Positions 1-12,108 are shown, counted from the first letter of the stretch. The stretch is 64,000 nucleotides of DNA from Rhodeus uyekii (GCA_037043235.1 JAWRVZ010000240.1:124001-188000), one strand, 5' to 3'. Notes: generated by a model from the letters alone, not told the origin. Program-made: numbers and translations.

Positions 1-2271
1 ACAATTGTAGGAGGATTATTTATAAATGATATGACTGATCATCTTCCAGTCTTTGCGATCTTTCAGAAATATTTTATAAAACAAAAAGATAATAGGTCAA
101 ACATTGTTAAAATGACCCGACATAGAACACCAGAAGCCATTGCTGCCCTTGGCGAGGATTTAGAGAAACATGATTGGAGTGAGGTTTATGTAAATGAAGA
201 TCCTAATAGAGCCTATGAAGCTTTCTTATCCATATTGATTGAAAAATATGAAAAACATTGTTTTCAAAAGAAGTTTGTAAGGAAGCGCAAAAATCTTGAT
301 AAACCTTGGATTACAAATGGAATAGAGAAAGCGTGTAAAAAGAAAAATGCATTATATAGGAAATTTATTGCAACAAGGACAAAACAAGCTGAAAATAATT
401 ATAAAATGTATAAAAATAAATTAGTAAGTATTATAAGATTTAGTAAAAAAGACTATTATCATACATTATTGAATAAGTACAAGAGTAACACAAAAAAAAC
501 ATGGGAAGTACTTAACAGTATAATTAAAAAGAATAGAGGAAAAGTTGATTATCCAAATTATTTTGTACATGAAGATTCAGGGATTACAAATAAAGTGAAT
601 GACATTGTCAATATATTTAATGAGTATTTTGTAAATGTTGGTTATAGGTTAGCACAAGAGATTGTGGAGCAGAGTAATGAGGATAGGCTAGATCAAGTAT
701 ATATCTCAAGTAATAATCATTCAATATTTATTAGCGGAACTCATGAAAGGGAAATACTTGATATAGTTAATAATTGTAAGAATAAAAATTCTACTGATTG
801 TGACGATATTGACATGTCATTATTAAAAAACATTATAGAATATATAGTAAAACCATTTACACATATTTGTAATCAATCATTTTTAACGGGTATATTTCCA
901 AATAATATGAAAACAGCTAAAGTTATTCCTATTTTTAAAAGTGGTGATAAACATCTTTTTTCCAATTATAGACCAATTTCTTTGCTTTCCCAGTTCTCTA
1001 AAATTTTAGAAAAATTATTTGTGCGTAGGCTTGAAAACTTTATAGATAAACATAAACTATTGAGTGAACATCAGTATGGATTTAGGGCAAATAGGTCAAC
1101 CTCAATGGCAGTGATGGAAATGGTGGAAGAGATTTCTACTTCATTTGATAATAATGAATATACTGTGGGGGTGTTTTTGGATCTAAAAAAAGCTTTTGAT
1201 ACCATTGATCATAGTTTATTAATGAGGAAATTGGAAAAGTATGGTATAAGAGGCAAAGCCTATTTTTGGTTAAAAAGTTACCTTGATGAGAGATATCAAT
1301 TTGTACAAATAAAGGATGTTAGATCTGATTTGATGAAAGTCACTTGTGGAGTTCCACAGGGCTCTGTGTTAGGCCCCTTATTGTTTATTCTATATATAAA
1401 TGATATTTGTAAAGTGTCGAATTTATTAAAAATTGTTTTGTTTGCTGATGATACAAATCTGTATTGTTCAGGAAAAAATTTGGAACAGCTTCTGAATACA
1501 GTAGAAATAGAACTGATGAACTTAAAAAGATGGTTGGATGCTAATCGATTGTCACTGAATTTAAGTAAAACAAAGTTTATAATATTTGGTAATAGGAAGA
1601 GTATTAATAAAGTTACAATAAGGATTAACAATGAGGAAATAGAAAGAGTATATGAAAATAAATTTTTAGGCGTTATAATAGATGATAAATTATGCTGGAA
1701 ACCACATATTAATCATGTAAAAAGAAAAATGTCACAATCGATTGCAATATTGCATAAAACTAAACATATTTTGAATGAAAACTCATTATATATTTTGTAC
1801 TGTGCACTCATAGTTCCATACATGGCTTATTGTGTGGAGGTTTGGGGACATGCATATAAAACTAATATAAATTCTATATATATTTTACAAAAAAGAGCAA
1901 TAAGGATTGTAAAAAATGTTGACTATTACGAACCAACCAATCAACTTTTTAGTAATTTAAATGCTTTAAATTTTTTTGATATAGTTACTTTCAATACCAT
2001 ACAGACAATGTATAAGGTCTATAATAATCTTCTTCCAAACTGTATCCAGAGGCTGTTTGAAATAAGAGAAAGTCAGTATAAATTAAGAGGATTGCATATG
2101 TTTAAAAAAATAAGGGCAAGAACTAATACAAAAAATAGATGCATATCTGTCAAAGGGGTTAATTTATGGAATAACTTGAGTGAGGATTTAAAATTGTGTA
2201 GTTCACTTTGTGAATTCAAGAAAATGTTTAAAAACAAGGTAGTAAATAATTATTTAATTCAATGTGTATAA
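1..2271 (+). CDS. LINE ORF2 (endonuclease C-terminus and reverse transcriptase), 5' end outside window
   Basis: The frame is open from base 1 and runs 756 residues to TAA at 2269-2271; an ATG at 31 is internal. It starts with NDMTDHLPVF, the Asp-His end motif of an AP-type endonuclease, so the N-terminus lies off the window. The reverse transcriptase shows the usual order: YRPISLLS, QYGFRANRST, FLDLKKAFDTIDH, GVPQGSVLGPLLF (near residue 440 counted from 31) and the catalytic FADD box (near residue 471). A C-terminal RGL...GVNLWNNL segment is typical of CR1/L2/Jockey-group LINEs. The protein would nick a target and copy the element's RNA into it. No stop or frameshift is seen, so the copy is young or only lightly decayed. 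Assignment to a precise clade is not certain. It is in antisense orientation to the KLHL29 gene. Confidence 0.88.
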   Translation, partial: TIVGGLFINDMTDHLPVFAIFQKYFIKQKDNRSNIVKMTRHRTPEAIAALGEDLEKHDWSEVYVNEDPNRAYEAFLSILIEKYEKHCFQKKFVRKRKNLDKPWITNGIEKACKKKNALYRKFIATRTKQAENNYKMYKNKLVSIIRFSKKDYYHTLLNKYKSNTKKTWEVLNSIIKKNRGKVDYPNYFVHEDSGITNKVNDIVNIFNEYFVNVGYRLAQEIVEQSNEDRLDQVYISSNNHSIFISGTHEREILDIVNNCKNKNSTDCDDIDMSLLKNIIEYIVKPFTHICNQSFLTGIFPNNMKTAKVIPIFKSGDKHLFSNYRPISLLSQFSKILEKLFVRRLENFIDKHKLLSEHQYGFRANRSTSMAVMEMVEEISTSFDNNEYTVGVFLDLKKAFDTIDHSLLMRKLEKYGIRGKAYFWLKSYLDERYQFVQIKDVRSDLMKVTCGVPQGSVLGPLLFILYINDICKVSNLLKIVLFADDTNLYCSGKNLEQLLNTVEIELMNLKRWLDANRLSLNLSKTKFIIFGNRKSINKVTIRINNEEIERVYENKFLGVIIDDKLCWKPHINHVKRKMSQSIAILHKTKHILNENSLYILYCALIVPYMAYCVEVWGHAYKTNINSIYILQKRAIRIVKNVDYYEPTNQLFSNLNALNFFDIVTFNTIQTMYKVYNNLLPNCIQRLFEIRESQYKLRGLHMFKKIRARTNTKNRCISVKGVNLWNNLSEDLKLCSSLCEFKKMFKNKVVNNYLIQCV

Positions 2272-2520
2272 TTTTTATTTGTATTATAATAGTATTTGAA
2301 ATGTGTACCTTGTTGTTTTGTTCTTTTTTTTTTTTTTTTCTCTTGTCTTATATTAATTTATATCTGTGAAAAAGTGATGCTCTTTTGATTGAAAATTATG
2401 TACAAAGGGTAGGCTTAATAAGCGGAGGCTTCAGCCTACACCTTTTTCGGTTATTAGGTATAGTTTCAATTTTTGAGTGATTATTTATGACGACCGAAAA
2501 TAAATAAATCTTAAAAAATC
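1..2520 (+). mobile_element. LINE retrotransposon, partial
   Basis: The reverse-transcriptase ORF is followed by an AT-rich 3' UTR with a poly-T run near 2322 and a region near 2415-2460 (aagcggaggcttcagcc). The end is placed where the sequence becomes an AAATAAATC/AAAATCT-type tail at about 2500-2540. The 5' part continues left of the window. No target-site duplication can be tested because the left end is missing. Confidence 0.75.
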
Positions 2521-3296
2521 TAAAATCTCTTAAAAAAATCTCTAATAACAACATTTTAAAAAAAAGTAGATTTTTTACAATTAAAATTACAATAAAAAAT
2601 AAAAAGACTGATATTTAAGACAAAATATCTCGGATATTGCGGAAAGTCTGCAAAACCCCATTTTTATAGAAATGCTTAAAGAAAGAAATAGTAATCAGCG
2701 TTAACCATCTGTTCCTCGGACTGCGTGATTTCGACACTTCCTGTTGAGTTTCTTTCAGCGACAAACCTTGGTTGACTAAGCCAATTCTAGTCGACTATAA
2801 GCGGGCAGCCCTATTACTGAACTAGCTTAAGTTCAATTAACTTAAAATTTCAGAGGTGCTGCAAATATTTCAGCTCATAGAGGTTCAGCTGACAAAAAGT
2901 TGGATAATTCCAGCGTTGCATGTAAATATGAAATGAGTTGACTTTTGACATTTTTAAAAAAGCCTTACAAAGACAGTGACACAGGGTTAAACGACTCAGT
3001 GAATTCAAATAATAATTAATGAGTTCACCAGAAGCTGTATTAGATATTATAGATTAGAAATGATTTCTGTAAATCCAGTGATCAAATGCTGCAAGTCTCA
3101 GTTTTCAGTGAGATGTACAAGACTTGGCAGTTCTACAAATCTGGAAGACCTTCTGAACTTTCTCAGAAAGGAAAATTATTAAAAAGTAGGGAGGGAGAAT
3201 CAATGAATGAATGAATAATAATAAAAATCCACTGCCATTGTGTAATCATGTAATCAATAAAAAAAGTAACTAGTCTAATTAAGTAATCCAGATTAC

Positions 3297-3390
3297 GCAT
3301 ACGCGCACACACACATGCTCGCACATGCACGCACACACCACGCACGCAAGTGCACGCACACACACACACGCAAGCACACACACGTGCACA
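3297..3390. repeat. CA/CG-rich dinucleotide-type repeat
   Basis: Alternating CA, CG and GCA dinucleotides over about 95 bases (cacacacgcaagcacacac type). Reading frames through it give Cys/Val/Arg-rich artefacts and are not genes. Confidence 0.9.
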
Positions 3391-4107
3391 CACGCAAGAT
3401 TAAAACTAAATAAAAATATTTGGTGAAATAATTCACAAACTGCCAAGTTTAAGGGCCGCCCCGCCACACAGCACAATCTCAAGAAAAGAAACATTTTGGA
3501 TGTATTGGCAGATTATACATATTCATACTTGTCCATCCCAAATGTGTCAATTAAATCAAAACTTGTAAGCGCTTGTCTTGACCTCCTGGGAATGATGGCC
3601 ACTTCTGAAGAATGACCCTTTTTCCATTTCTAAGCATGAGGAAGCTTTCTTTTTATAACAATTTAAAACTGGCTGTAATCAGTGTGCTGAGCATCCATGT
3701 CACATTAACTGTACAACGGAAGTTAATCCTTCAGTCCGCACAAAAAACATCAACTCATTGTTTTTCACCTACAGCATCCGTTTGTTTGGGTGAGGAAGTT
3801 GTCATTTCTGGTGGGATGTAGGCGTTCTGCTGCTAAAAGAACTAAGAAAAAGAGAAGAGAAATTACTGTGTAATGAGGGGGAAAAAACCTTCTCAGAGCT
3901 GCAAGCACAGCGTAAAAAATCTTGCATTAAATTTAATGAAGGTACTATTCAAACGTCCATGTATTATTTTAATTAAAGTATTACAATAAATCTTAAAAAG
4001 CAGGCCTCGTATTCTAGCTTTCATGATGACTTCATTCTGGAACTTCCATCCTGCAAATGTGAATAACTAAACCAATCATTTCTGAAACCCTGGTCTGAAT
4101 ATTAAAC

Positions 4108-4165
4108 ACACACAAACATTCCTTCACATATATACATACATAGACATACATACACACATCCGTAG

Positions 4166-4214
<49 letters not shown>

Positions 4215-4247
4215 TACACATGTACATACCCACACACAGACACACAC

Positions 4248-4280
<33 letters not shown>

Positions 4281-4447
4281 TTCCTTGACATATATACATA
4301 CACACATACATCCATACGTAGACATACACGCACACATCCGTAGACATACATACACACACACACACACACACATGTACATACCCACACACAGACACACACA
4401 CACACATTCCTTGACATATATACATACACACATACATCCATACGTAG

Positions 4448-4483
<36 letters not shown>

Positions 4484-4523
4484 TCCTTGACATATATACA
4501 TACACACATACATCCATACGTAG

Positions 4524-4558
<35 letters not shown>

Positions 4559-4906
4559 CTCCTTGACATATATACATACACACACACACATTCCTTGACA
4601 TATATACATACATACACACATACGTAGACATACATACACACATCCGTAGACATACATACATACATACACACACGCACACACAGACACACACACACACACA
4701 TACATTCCTTGACATATATATACAAACACATACACACATCCGTAGATATGCATACACACACACACACACACACACACACATTCCTTGACATATATACATA
4801 CATACATACACACATCCGTAGACATACATACATATACACACACACACACACACGCACACATACATACATACATACATACATACATACATAGACACACACA
4901 CAGACA
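4108..4906. repeat. Compound CA/CATA minisatellite
   Basis: An array of (CA)n and (CATA)n blocks joined by repeated spacers containing TTCCTTGACATATATACATA and CATCCGTAGACATACATA. The TCCTTGACATATATA spacer occurs near 4281, 4407, 4483, 4559, 4591, 4705 and 4781, with a variant near 4120. Copies vary in block length, so the unit is irregular. Long overlapping frames of Cys/Val/Tyr/Met residues on the minus strand and Thr/His/Ile on the plus strand are repeat artefacts. Confidence 0.93.
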
Positions 4907-6879
4907 AAAAAAATAAATGCATACATAAATGCCAAAAGAAATGCATGCAGAATGAAAGAAAGAAAAATGCAGAAATGCTGAAAGAAATCCAATTTCAAGG
5001 TTCTGCACCTTTACGGGTTATCAGTAAACATCTAAGATAAAATCATAATTGTTGTTTTAATGATGTGCAATCTGCCATTATAGAGTATATCCCTCACACA
5101 AAAACCAAACAAAAACAGCTCTAGCACTGTCTGAAGAAGCCTTTTCGATTAACAATGGCCTTTAATGTGCATGCTCTCACTTCACAATTTATTCTATTAA
5201 AATGCAGCAAACAAAAATGCCCCTGTATTGGATATTGTCCTGTAGGCTATATTTATTGCATGTTATATAGTTAAGCAATTATAATGCCCCCAAGGTGCCA
5301 GAACAAGAACACACAGGCAAAATATTATCATCATAGTCATCACTATTGACAAAATATCGAGATATCATTTTTGGTCAATATCCCACACGCCTAGCTATCA
5401 TACATGATGAACAAGAGAACAGCCTTTAACATGAGACGCACACCATCTAATCCATAACATACGGTTCAACACAGGACTCAACCTCTGTAAAGCTGACAAT
5501 CAAAATCAGAGGGAGATCAACACAGCAGCAAAGTTCACCGTCTCTCTGTGTGCGGAGTGCTGCGAGATGAAAGACCGAGACGGACGTCCCGCGGCGAGCC
5601 AATCTACTGACACAACGCTGGAGAACACCTGAGACCTGAGAGAGACCATGATTAAAACGACTGACCCGACAGAGCTCACACTGACCTCAAACACAACAAA
5701 AATCACCACAGAAAACACTTACACAAAATGGTTTGTTAATGCCTTAAATCAGGGATTTCCCCGTTTTATTGTGGAAATGGTGCATCTTTAACACTTAAGA
5801 TGAAGGCTGTAGGATAAAATTACAGAATCTCAATTTAAACTAAAAGATGTGTTGTCTTGGTATTCATTAGGCCGATTTAATTCCAAACCGTGTATTTCAA
5901 ACCATTGCTGAATTTTGCGAACCTGCTAAAAGAAGTTAATTATGGCATAAAAAGAACAAAGAAGCTTATAAAAGATCGATTAGCCAATATTCTTGAAAAA
6001 ACAACAACAATTGTTATGATGGTGTTCAGATACGGTATCTTATCCAACACCCCGAGGCTCATTAAAAATGATCAAGCGTTTAGGGCATAAAACCCTTTTC
6101 ATTTTCCATCCACTTATAATAATCCATTCAGCGGTGCGACATTTCCATATTTAGACCAGCCAAACGAGCGGCAGAAGAAAAGCCCATAAAGTTACAGTAT
6201 GTGATTTATATACTTGTCTGTCAAACAGGGGGAAAACTGTTCGATATGCTGAATAAAAGAGCATAAAAAAAACAGAGACAGAGACATAGAGAGAGAGAGA
6301 GTGAGCGCAAAAGACTGTAAATAAAGAAGAAATGTTTTTTCCCCCCAAAGTTCTGCTTCAGTGCCATGCTGGATTTGTGATTTCATAGGCTAAACCCCAG
6401 GGGAACAGCGTGAAGTAGAGGAACTCATTTCAGCCTGAATTCAGATTGATTTCCTATCCGGCTCCTTCTCAATGGAGGCAGTGCAGGGCCAAATAAACAT
6501 AAGGTCACTGCATCAATCTCTGCTGCTTCCTTCTCATGCCATCTGATCCAGTTTCACAGCGACGCTTCACGCACTCCAAACAGTGAGCTCAATTGGCTTG
6601 GAGACTCAAAAAGCAAATTCATTTAAAAGGCAGATGCCGGCGGAGTGTATTCACCGTGTTGGGGAGTAACTTTGTTTGGAGTAGCCTAATATACTGTTGC
6701 TGCAATAAATGTGCATTGGCGGCAAACACACAAGCAAACAAAAACTCATTTGAAATAATCTGTTAGTCCATTTAAAATGGACTAAATGTAAATTAATAAA
6801 ATGTATTAAATTAATCTTTTGACAGAATTTTTTTTGACGGAATGCAGAAGACAAATTATATGAATTTCATATGCATATA

Positions 6880-7675
6880 CAGTGGAATCCATTTATCTCG
6901 AGCGGTTAACTTGCCAACCCTATTAAGTCGACGTTTTTAAAGTGGCACCGCCAAACTCCCTCATTGTCTTGGCATTTTCTCATGTCGCCGAACCCTGATA
7001 TCTCGAGCACAAATGAGGGCCAGAGTCACTTTACATCAGTTATCTCGATCCCTGTGACTAATGATAGTACCGAGTTCACTGCGCATGCGCTGAGTTTGCG
7101 TTGCAAGTGCCACCGAAGAAGAACTCGCGGAAGTGGCGGAAAAATCAAGCCTTGCAGATGCTATCTTGGAAGAAGAGGCGCAGGTGTTCGCCTTCACTGT
7201 CCAGGAGTTCCCAGATTACATTGACATCGACAAAGACGTCGCAACTGATAGCATTTGTTTTCAAGCAGACCATTGAAGGCAAAATGCAACAAAGCATTTT
7301 AGAGTTTGTAAAGAAACCATAATAACCGCGTGTGCAATACTTTCAGAACTGTGTCAGAAAGAAATGACAGTGTTATGAGCGAATGTGTTCATGTGTGTGT
7401 GTGACTGTGTTTATGCTGTGAGTGAAATTGTGTTTGCAATGTTGGAGAATATAATTAAAGGTTTGTATGAAGAATGGAAGGTGTTTTTTATTGTATACTG
7501 GTAAATCTCTGCTGTTAGTTGGTGCACATATGCCTTTTGTTGTTAGCAAACACATACAGTGTATGTACATTTTTATAGCATGCCAATCGCTTCAAACAAA
7601 TCACCATATTGGCTGTTGGTTATCTCAACGCTTTTTTGCAACCCCCGGGGCCGTCGACATAACCGGATTCCACTG
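6880..7675 (+). mobile_element. Non-autonomous Tigger-like (Tc1/mariner superfamily) element
   Basis: Complete element of 796 bases. Left end CAGTGGAATCC at 6880, right end GGATTCCACTG at 7675, each flanked by TA (6878-6879, 7676-7677), the target duplication of this superfamily. Internal sequence includes ATCTCGAGC blocks and a remnant of a transposase C-terminus (residues like EEEAQVFAFTVQEFP and QQSILEFVKKP), now in two frames. Two other copies lie at about 46.1 and 60.7 kb. Confidence 0.88.
7130..7322 (+). pseudogene. Tigger-like transposase C-terminal remnant
   Basis: A short decayed coding remnant within the element at 6880-7675. One frame reads ...LEEEAQVFAFTVQEFPDYID, and a second frame continues with KQTIEGKMQQSILEFVKKP and a stop, so at least one frameshift separates them. 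The closing motif resembles the C-terminus of Tigger/jerky-type transposases. The catalytic domain is absent. The same remnant, with its own changes, recurs at 60976-61200. Confidence 0.6.
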
Positions 7676-9678
7676 TATACAAGTATGTGTGTCTACTATT
7701 ATTCTTAAATGTTAAAGAGTGCGATAAAGAAGTGTAATCTATTGAAGAGAGAGAGATAGATATTCTCTACCAACACTACACATGCTTACGAATTTTCATT
7801 AGATGTCAACAACATCTGGTGACATAATAACATACTGTATATAATGCAACCAATGCTAATCTTAATTAGCATAGCATATGTTTTTAACTGCTGCTGACAG
7901 TTTAGAAACTTGAAATAAACCATTTAGCAGTAGGTTTACGTAACACGTATGTCTCTTAGCACACAGAAACAAGTTAGCGCTATAACACTGGAGAAAACAC
8001 TGGTCTTTTATGAAACTTGACGATCTTCAGCATGGACTCTGTCCCGAAACACACTGTTGTACTGATACTGCACACATATGCATTTAACATACAAATATAA
8101 CGTCAAACACTTCACATTTATTTAGATGACTGAACTTTGTTTAGCATACTGAATACTTTACGGTATTGAATTTATTATGGGTATTTTTGGCCCAGACTAC
8201 AATCCACACTGCGACAACAACAACCAAGATTTCTAAACTTGTGTTTCCAGTAAAATATTCAGTAAAATATAACATTCTTACTGTAGATCAAGATGCACTA
8301 ACTTGAAGCAATGAGAAAAATGTAGCGAGTTTATGCTTAAAATAAACGCAAATATCTGTCAATCGACTAAGAAAAATAAAACTTGCTTTCCCTGTGAATT
8401 ATTTATTTTGTCCAACCCCATTGTAAGAAATTTTGTCTTGTTTTATGTATAAACTCACTTAATTTTAATGAGGACTTAATACTAAGTAAATGTTCATTTT
8501 AGAAAGCATAGATATTTGTATTAGAAAAAAAGTCAAACATACTGAGTAAAATATATCTGTATATAAATCCCTTGAAATATCTAATTCTTGGACAGGAGCC
8601 ATGGCAGTCTGAAGCAGGTATTTTGTGATTATTGGCGTAAAGATTAAACTTTTGTAAGGAACAATGACATCCTGGGCTGTATTTACTTTAACACAGACCT
8701 GCATCTCTGATGTCCAGCTGCCGTGGGATGATTCGCTTCCCGTTCAGTCAGTTTCTCTCTTTTCGGCTACAGAACAGCATGTAATCAAGTGGCTTTTAGT
8801 ATATTTAGTGTAAGGAAATGATGGAACGTTCTCAGGATGATAACCGCCTCAAACGCTCGGCATGAGCACGACTTCATGAATGTTTCATCTCCGCTTTACA
8901 CGGACTCTTTTCAGAGCGTCTCTGAACGCTCCCACAGATATGAACATCAGTAAAGTCTACTGCAGCTCAAAGGAAGGAAAAAAAGACCATTTCTCAAGAA
9001 AGATAGCACATTTCCAGAAATTGATTACTTGCTACGAAATCTAGTGATTTAATCTTGCAATTCTGTCGAACAGGCAACAAAGACCTTGCTCCCTTTAAAG
9101 TCCCAATGAAATCAAAACGTATGTTTTTTGGCTTTTAGCATGAATAAGTTAGCATTAAGGTTATCTATAAGCTAGTTTGCACCAAAACAATGACAAAACT
9201 TGCATAAGCATTCAAAACACACAGTATCTCACTTCCGACCATTCAGCTTCTCTTCAGATTTTCAGTCCAATCACATGATCTCTAGAATCTGAAGCCCCGC
9301 CCCCTACATTACAATATAGATGGTGAAGCTGCAGATGAAATTGGTAACTTGTTCCCAAAATTACTATTTTTTTACATGGTGAACGGCACATAATATAGGG
9401 GAGAGGGAAAGATTCAGACAATGTAAATATGGTTTCCATTGGGGCGAATGAAGTCTGGTTTCACATTAATGTCACGCACTGGCCGAGCTGTAATATAAAC
9501 AAAACGCTACTGGCCGTTTAAAAAAGGGGAGGAGCTGCTCTAAATATGTCTCGCCCCGGCAATGGTTTACGTTTCACTCTCTTATTCTGGGATTGAGAGC
9601 TGCATATACGTACTTATGTCTCAATCTTTAAGATTTCCATAAATTTTTAGCAAAAACAAATGAGCCAATTAGCCTCTT

Positions 9679-9950
9679 TAAACTACTGTTCAAAAGGAAG
9701 GTTGTTAAGATTTTTATATGTTTTTGAAAGAAAGTCGATATGCTCATACAGTAAAGACTTAATATTGTGAAATATTATTACCATTTAAAATAACTATTTT
9801 CCACTTGAAGCTGTTTTAAAATATAATGTCTTCCTGTGATCAAAGCTGAATTTCAGAATCATCATTCCAGTCTTCAGTATCACATGAAGATAATTCAGAA
9901 ATCATTATAATATGATGATTTGCTACTCAAATATATACAGCTGTATTTAA
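9679..9950 (-). repeat. Dispersed repeat with TTCAAAAG-type end, reverse copy
   Basis: Minus-strand copy of the repeat also at 31.6 kb and 45.8 kb. Shared blocks include the reverse of CATGTGATACTGAAG, AATGATGATTCTGAAA and AAACAGCTTCAAGTGG. The right-hand end of the family (GTTCAAAAG) is at 9689-9697. Class unknown; probably a MITE with terminal inverted repeats. Confidence 0.65.
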
Positions 9951-10293
9951 ATTTACTCTATTATCATTACATGGCATATATGGATTCAACATTCAACAAT
10001 ACAAAGAATAAAAACAACTCTATAAAATATTTATATATATAATAAATAAATAAAATAAAAATAAAATAAAAAACAATCTCTGGAAAAGCCTATAAACAAA
10101 GTTCCTTACTTTTATATAAAGCTAAATAACTAGCTGATTTTTTGGATGGTTAACAGTAAAAAATAATAATAAAGTGAACCCTTAAAAAAAAATCTTTTAT
10201 TTTAAAATACATAATTTATAAAACAGTAATTAAGTCTACGCAGTGAAGCGTAATATCAGAACTGTAATCCAGCTCAAGATCCCGAGTTTTGAT

Positions 10294-10410
<117 letters not shown>

Positions 10411-10767
10411 GTGGATACAATTTGTAAACAATTTTCTGGGTTTTCTGGTTCTTACAAATCAAGTCCTTCAAAGTTTGTCCTGATAAAAGCGATTGTCTCC
10501 TGGCATTAAATATTTATCAGACCCAAAACATGTTTTACAGACAAGTTAGTGCTGCAATACTGACATATTGACCTAAATGTTCAGTCACTCTAGTATGGCC
10601 TATACAACATCTCGTACATATTTTTCTCTCTACAGAATTTATCTAAAAAAACGTGTTATTTAGATTTTCTTCCCATTCTGCTTGGCATTTATCTAATATA
10701 CCATTTGATTAGTTCTCATGAACCATTTCAATGCTGAAAACAGTTTGTGGAAACTGCAATCCAATTG

Positions 10768-10872
10768 TGTAGCTAAAACAGTAGAGCCTGGCGCTTGCAA
10801 CACCAAGGTCATGGGTTCAATTCCAAGGGAACACAAGAACTGATTAGAATGTCAATGTGTTTCTTGAATGCA
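10768..10872 (+). repeat. tRNA-derived SINE, 3'-truncated
   Basis: Contains a box-A-like start (TGTAGCTAAAACAGTAGAG), the box-B motif GGGTTCAATTCC and the body GAACTGATTAGAATGTCAAT. It stops after TTCTTGAATGC, before the L2-like tail present in other copies. Confidence 0.75.
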
Positions 10873-11375
10873 AAAGAGTCTATATAACGTAAATCCATAT
10901 TTTTTTCCCCAGAATGAAAAGAAAACTGAAAAGACTAGCATTTCTTTGAAATATAATTCTTTTGTAACATTAAAACTTGCACTTTTGATCAATTTAACGT
11001 GTACACACACATTCACACTGACCCTGACTTTTGCGTTATTGTACTTCTCCACTAGAAAGGATGTCTGGAACACACCGAATGCATGCAATAAAGAAACAAA
11101 ACACGGCCTATCATGACCTATCACGGTTAAACTGGCTTTCAGAACTAAAGTAAACAAAGTTCAAAACATTAGGAGAAATGAGCTGCAACCAATTCCTTTG
11201 TAATGCATTTGATGAACAACTTACTTCTCTATCATGGGACATTATGCAGGAAAACAGATTTTCAGGATCAATACCATGCAGCTCTAGTGAATTTATACAT
11301 GACCAGCACTGAAAACAGCGTGATTAACATCACTAACCAGGATCGATCCAGACATGAGCCACTCTGGTTTCCTAC

Positions 11376-11635
11376 CTGGACTCTGCTGCTGGGATCCTTT
11401 TTAATCCATTTGATGACCGTCTCGTAGACCAGCTCCTCAGCTTTGGTGTTCAGGCTGTCGTTGGACATGTAACTAACCAGGTCTTCTTTGGAAATGTTCA
11501 GGATTTCATCTTGACCAGCGACGTCGGGGAAGTTCTGCAGGGCGAAGGCCTTTGCCATGTTGTGGAGCTCGGTGCACTGCATCGCCTCGGCCATGGCCAA
11601 CACTCCCAGACAGTTACCGGCCGTCAGCTGTTTCT
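11376..11635 (-). CDS. klhl29: KLHL29 sixth coding exon (start of BACK domain)
   Basis: It encodes EKQLTAGNCLGVLAMAEAMQ, CTELHNMAKAFALQNFPDVA, and then the stretch SNDSLNTKAEELVYETVIKW followed by IKKDPSSRVQ. This is the 3-box/BACK region that follows BTB in kelch-like proteins and helps hold CUL3. The codon split G|AG reads Glu. The acceptor is TGCAG|AG before 11635, and the tract in front of it is a TG microsatellite, which is unusual. The donor is GTCCAG|GTAGGA after 11376, phase 0. The next exon (remainder of BACK and six kelch repeats in the family) was not found between 1 and 11375, so it probably lies left of the window. About 503 of roughly 875 family residues are covered by the six exons. 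Confidence 0.94.
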
Positions 11636-11636
11636 C

Positions 11637-11658
11637 TGCACACACACACACACACACA
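11637..11658. repeat. CA (TG) microsatellite at the exon-6 acceptor
   Basis: Ten CA units on the plus strand, that is (TG)10 on the transcribed strand, ending directly at the CAG of the KLHL29 acceptor. Confidence 0.95.
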
Positions 11659-11810
11659 TGAGCTGGGAAACGAATTAACAATGATTACATTTATCCAAGT
11701 GTGTTGCTGTGGGAATTATATCTCAAGTAGCTAGTGTGGAAAAGACCTCAGCATGGGAATCGATTGGACAGGAAGGCAGGAGGTTCACTGTGGACTCTGA
11801 TTAGTCCAGA

Positions 11811-11834
11811 CACACACACACACACACACACACA
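11811..11834. repeat. CA microsatellite
   Basis: About twelve CA units within the intron upstream of the BACK exon. Confidence 0.95.
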
Positions 11835-11977
11835 GACCTTTGCTACCACATAAAAGGTCAACAAAACCACTACTAGACCTGCTCTTTCCTCATAATGCAC
11901 AGCTTCAACAGTAGTTCTCGCTTCATGTTAACATTAAACCTGTATATAACTCATTTGATTTCCATTACGCAATATAT

Positions 11978-12108
11978 AGCTTTCCTGTAGCTCAACCAGC
12001 ATCAAAGTCATGGGTTCAATTCCCAGGGAAAGAAAGAACTGATTAGATATCAATGTGTTCCTTGAATAACTGCTTTGGATAAAAGCGTCTGCAAAATCCA
12101 TAAATGTA
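11978..12108 (+). repeat. tRNA-derived SINE with L2-like tail
   Basis: Starts CCTGTAGCTCAACCAGCA, carries box-B GGGTTCAATTCCC, body AAGAACTGATTAGATATCAA, and the tail TTGGATAAAAGCGTCTGC plus ATAAATGTA, shared with LINE2-type 3' ends. About ten bases are missing in the left part compared with the copy at 55.27 kb. Confidence 0.82.

Noticed and set aside
4032..5008. Three long overlapping minus-strand frames rich in Cys, Val, Tyr and Met
   Set aside because: They translate the CA/CATA satellite in all three frames; composition is purely that of the repeat.
5506..5718. Open frame in a GC-richer patch, possibly a gene fragment
   Set aside because: No recognisable domain on either strand and no matching splice structure.
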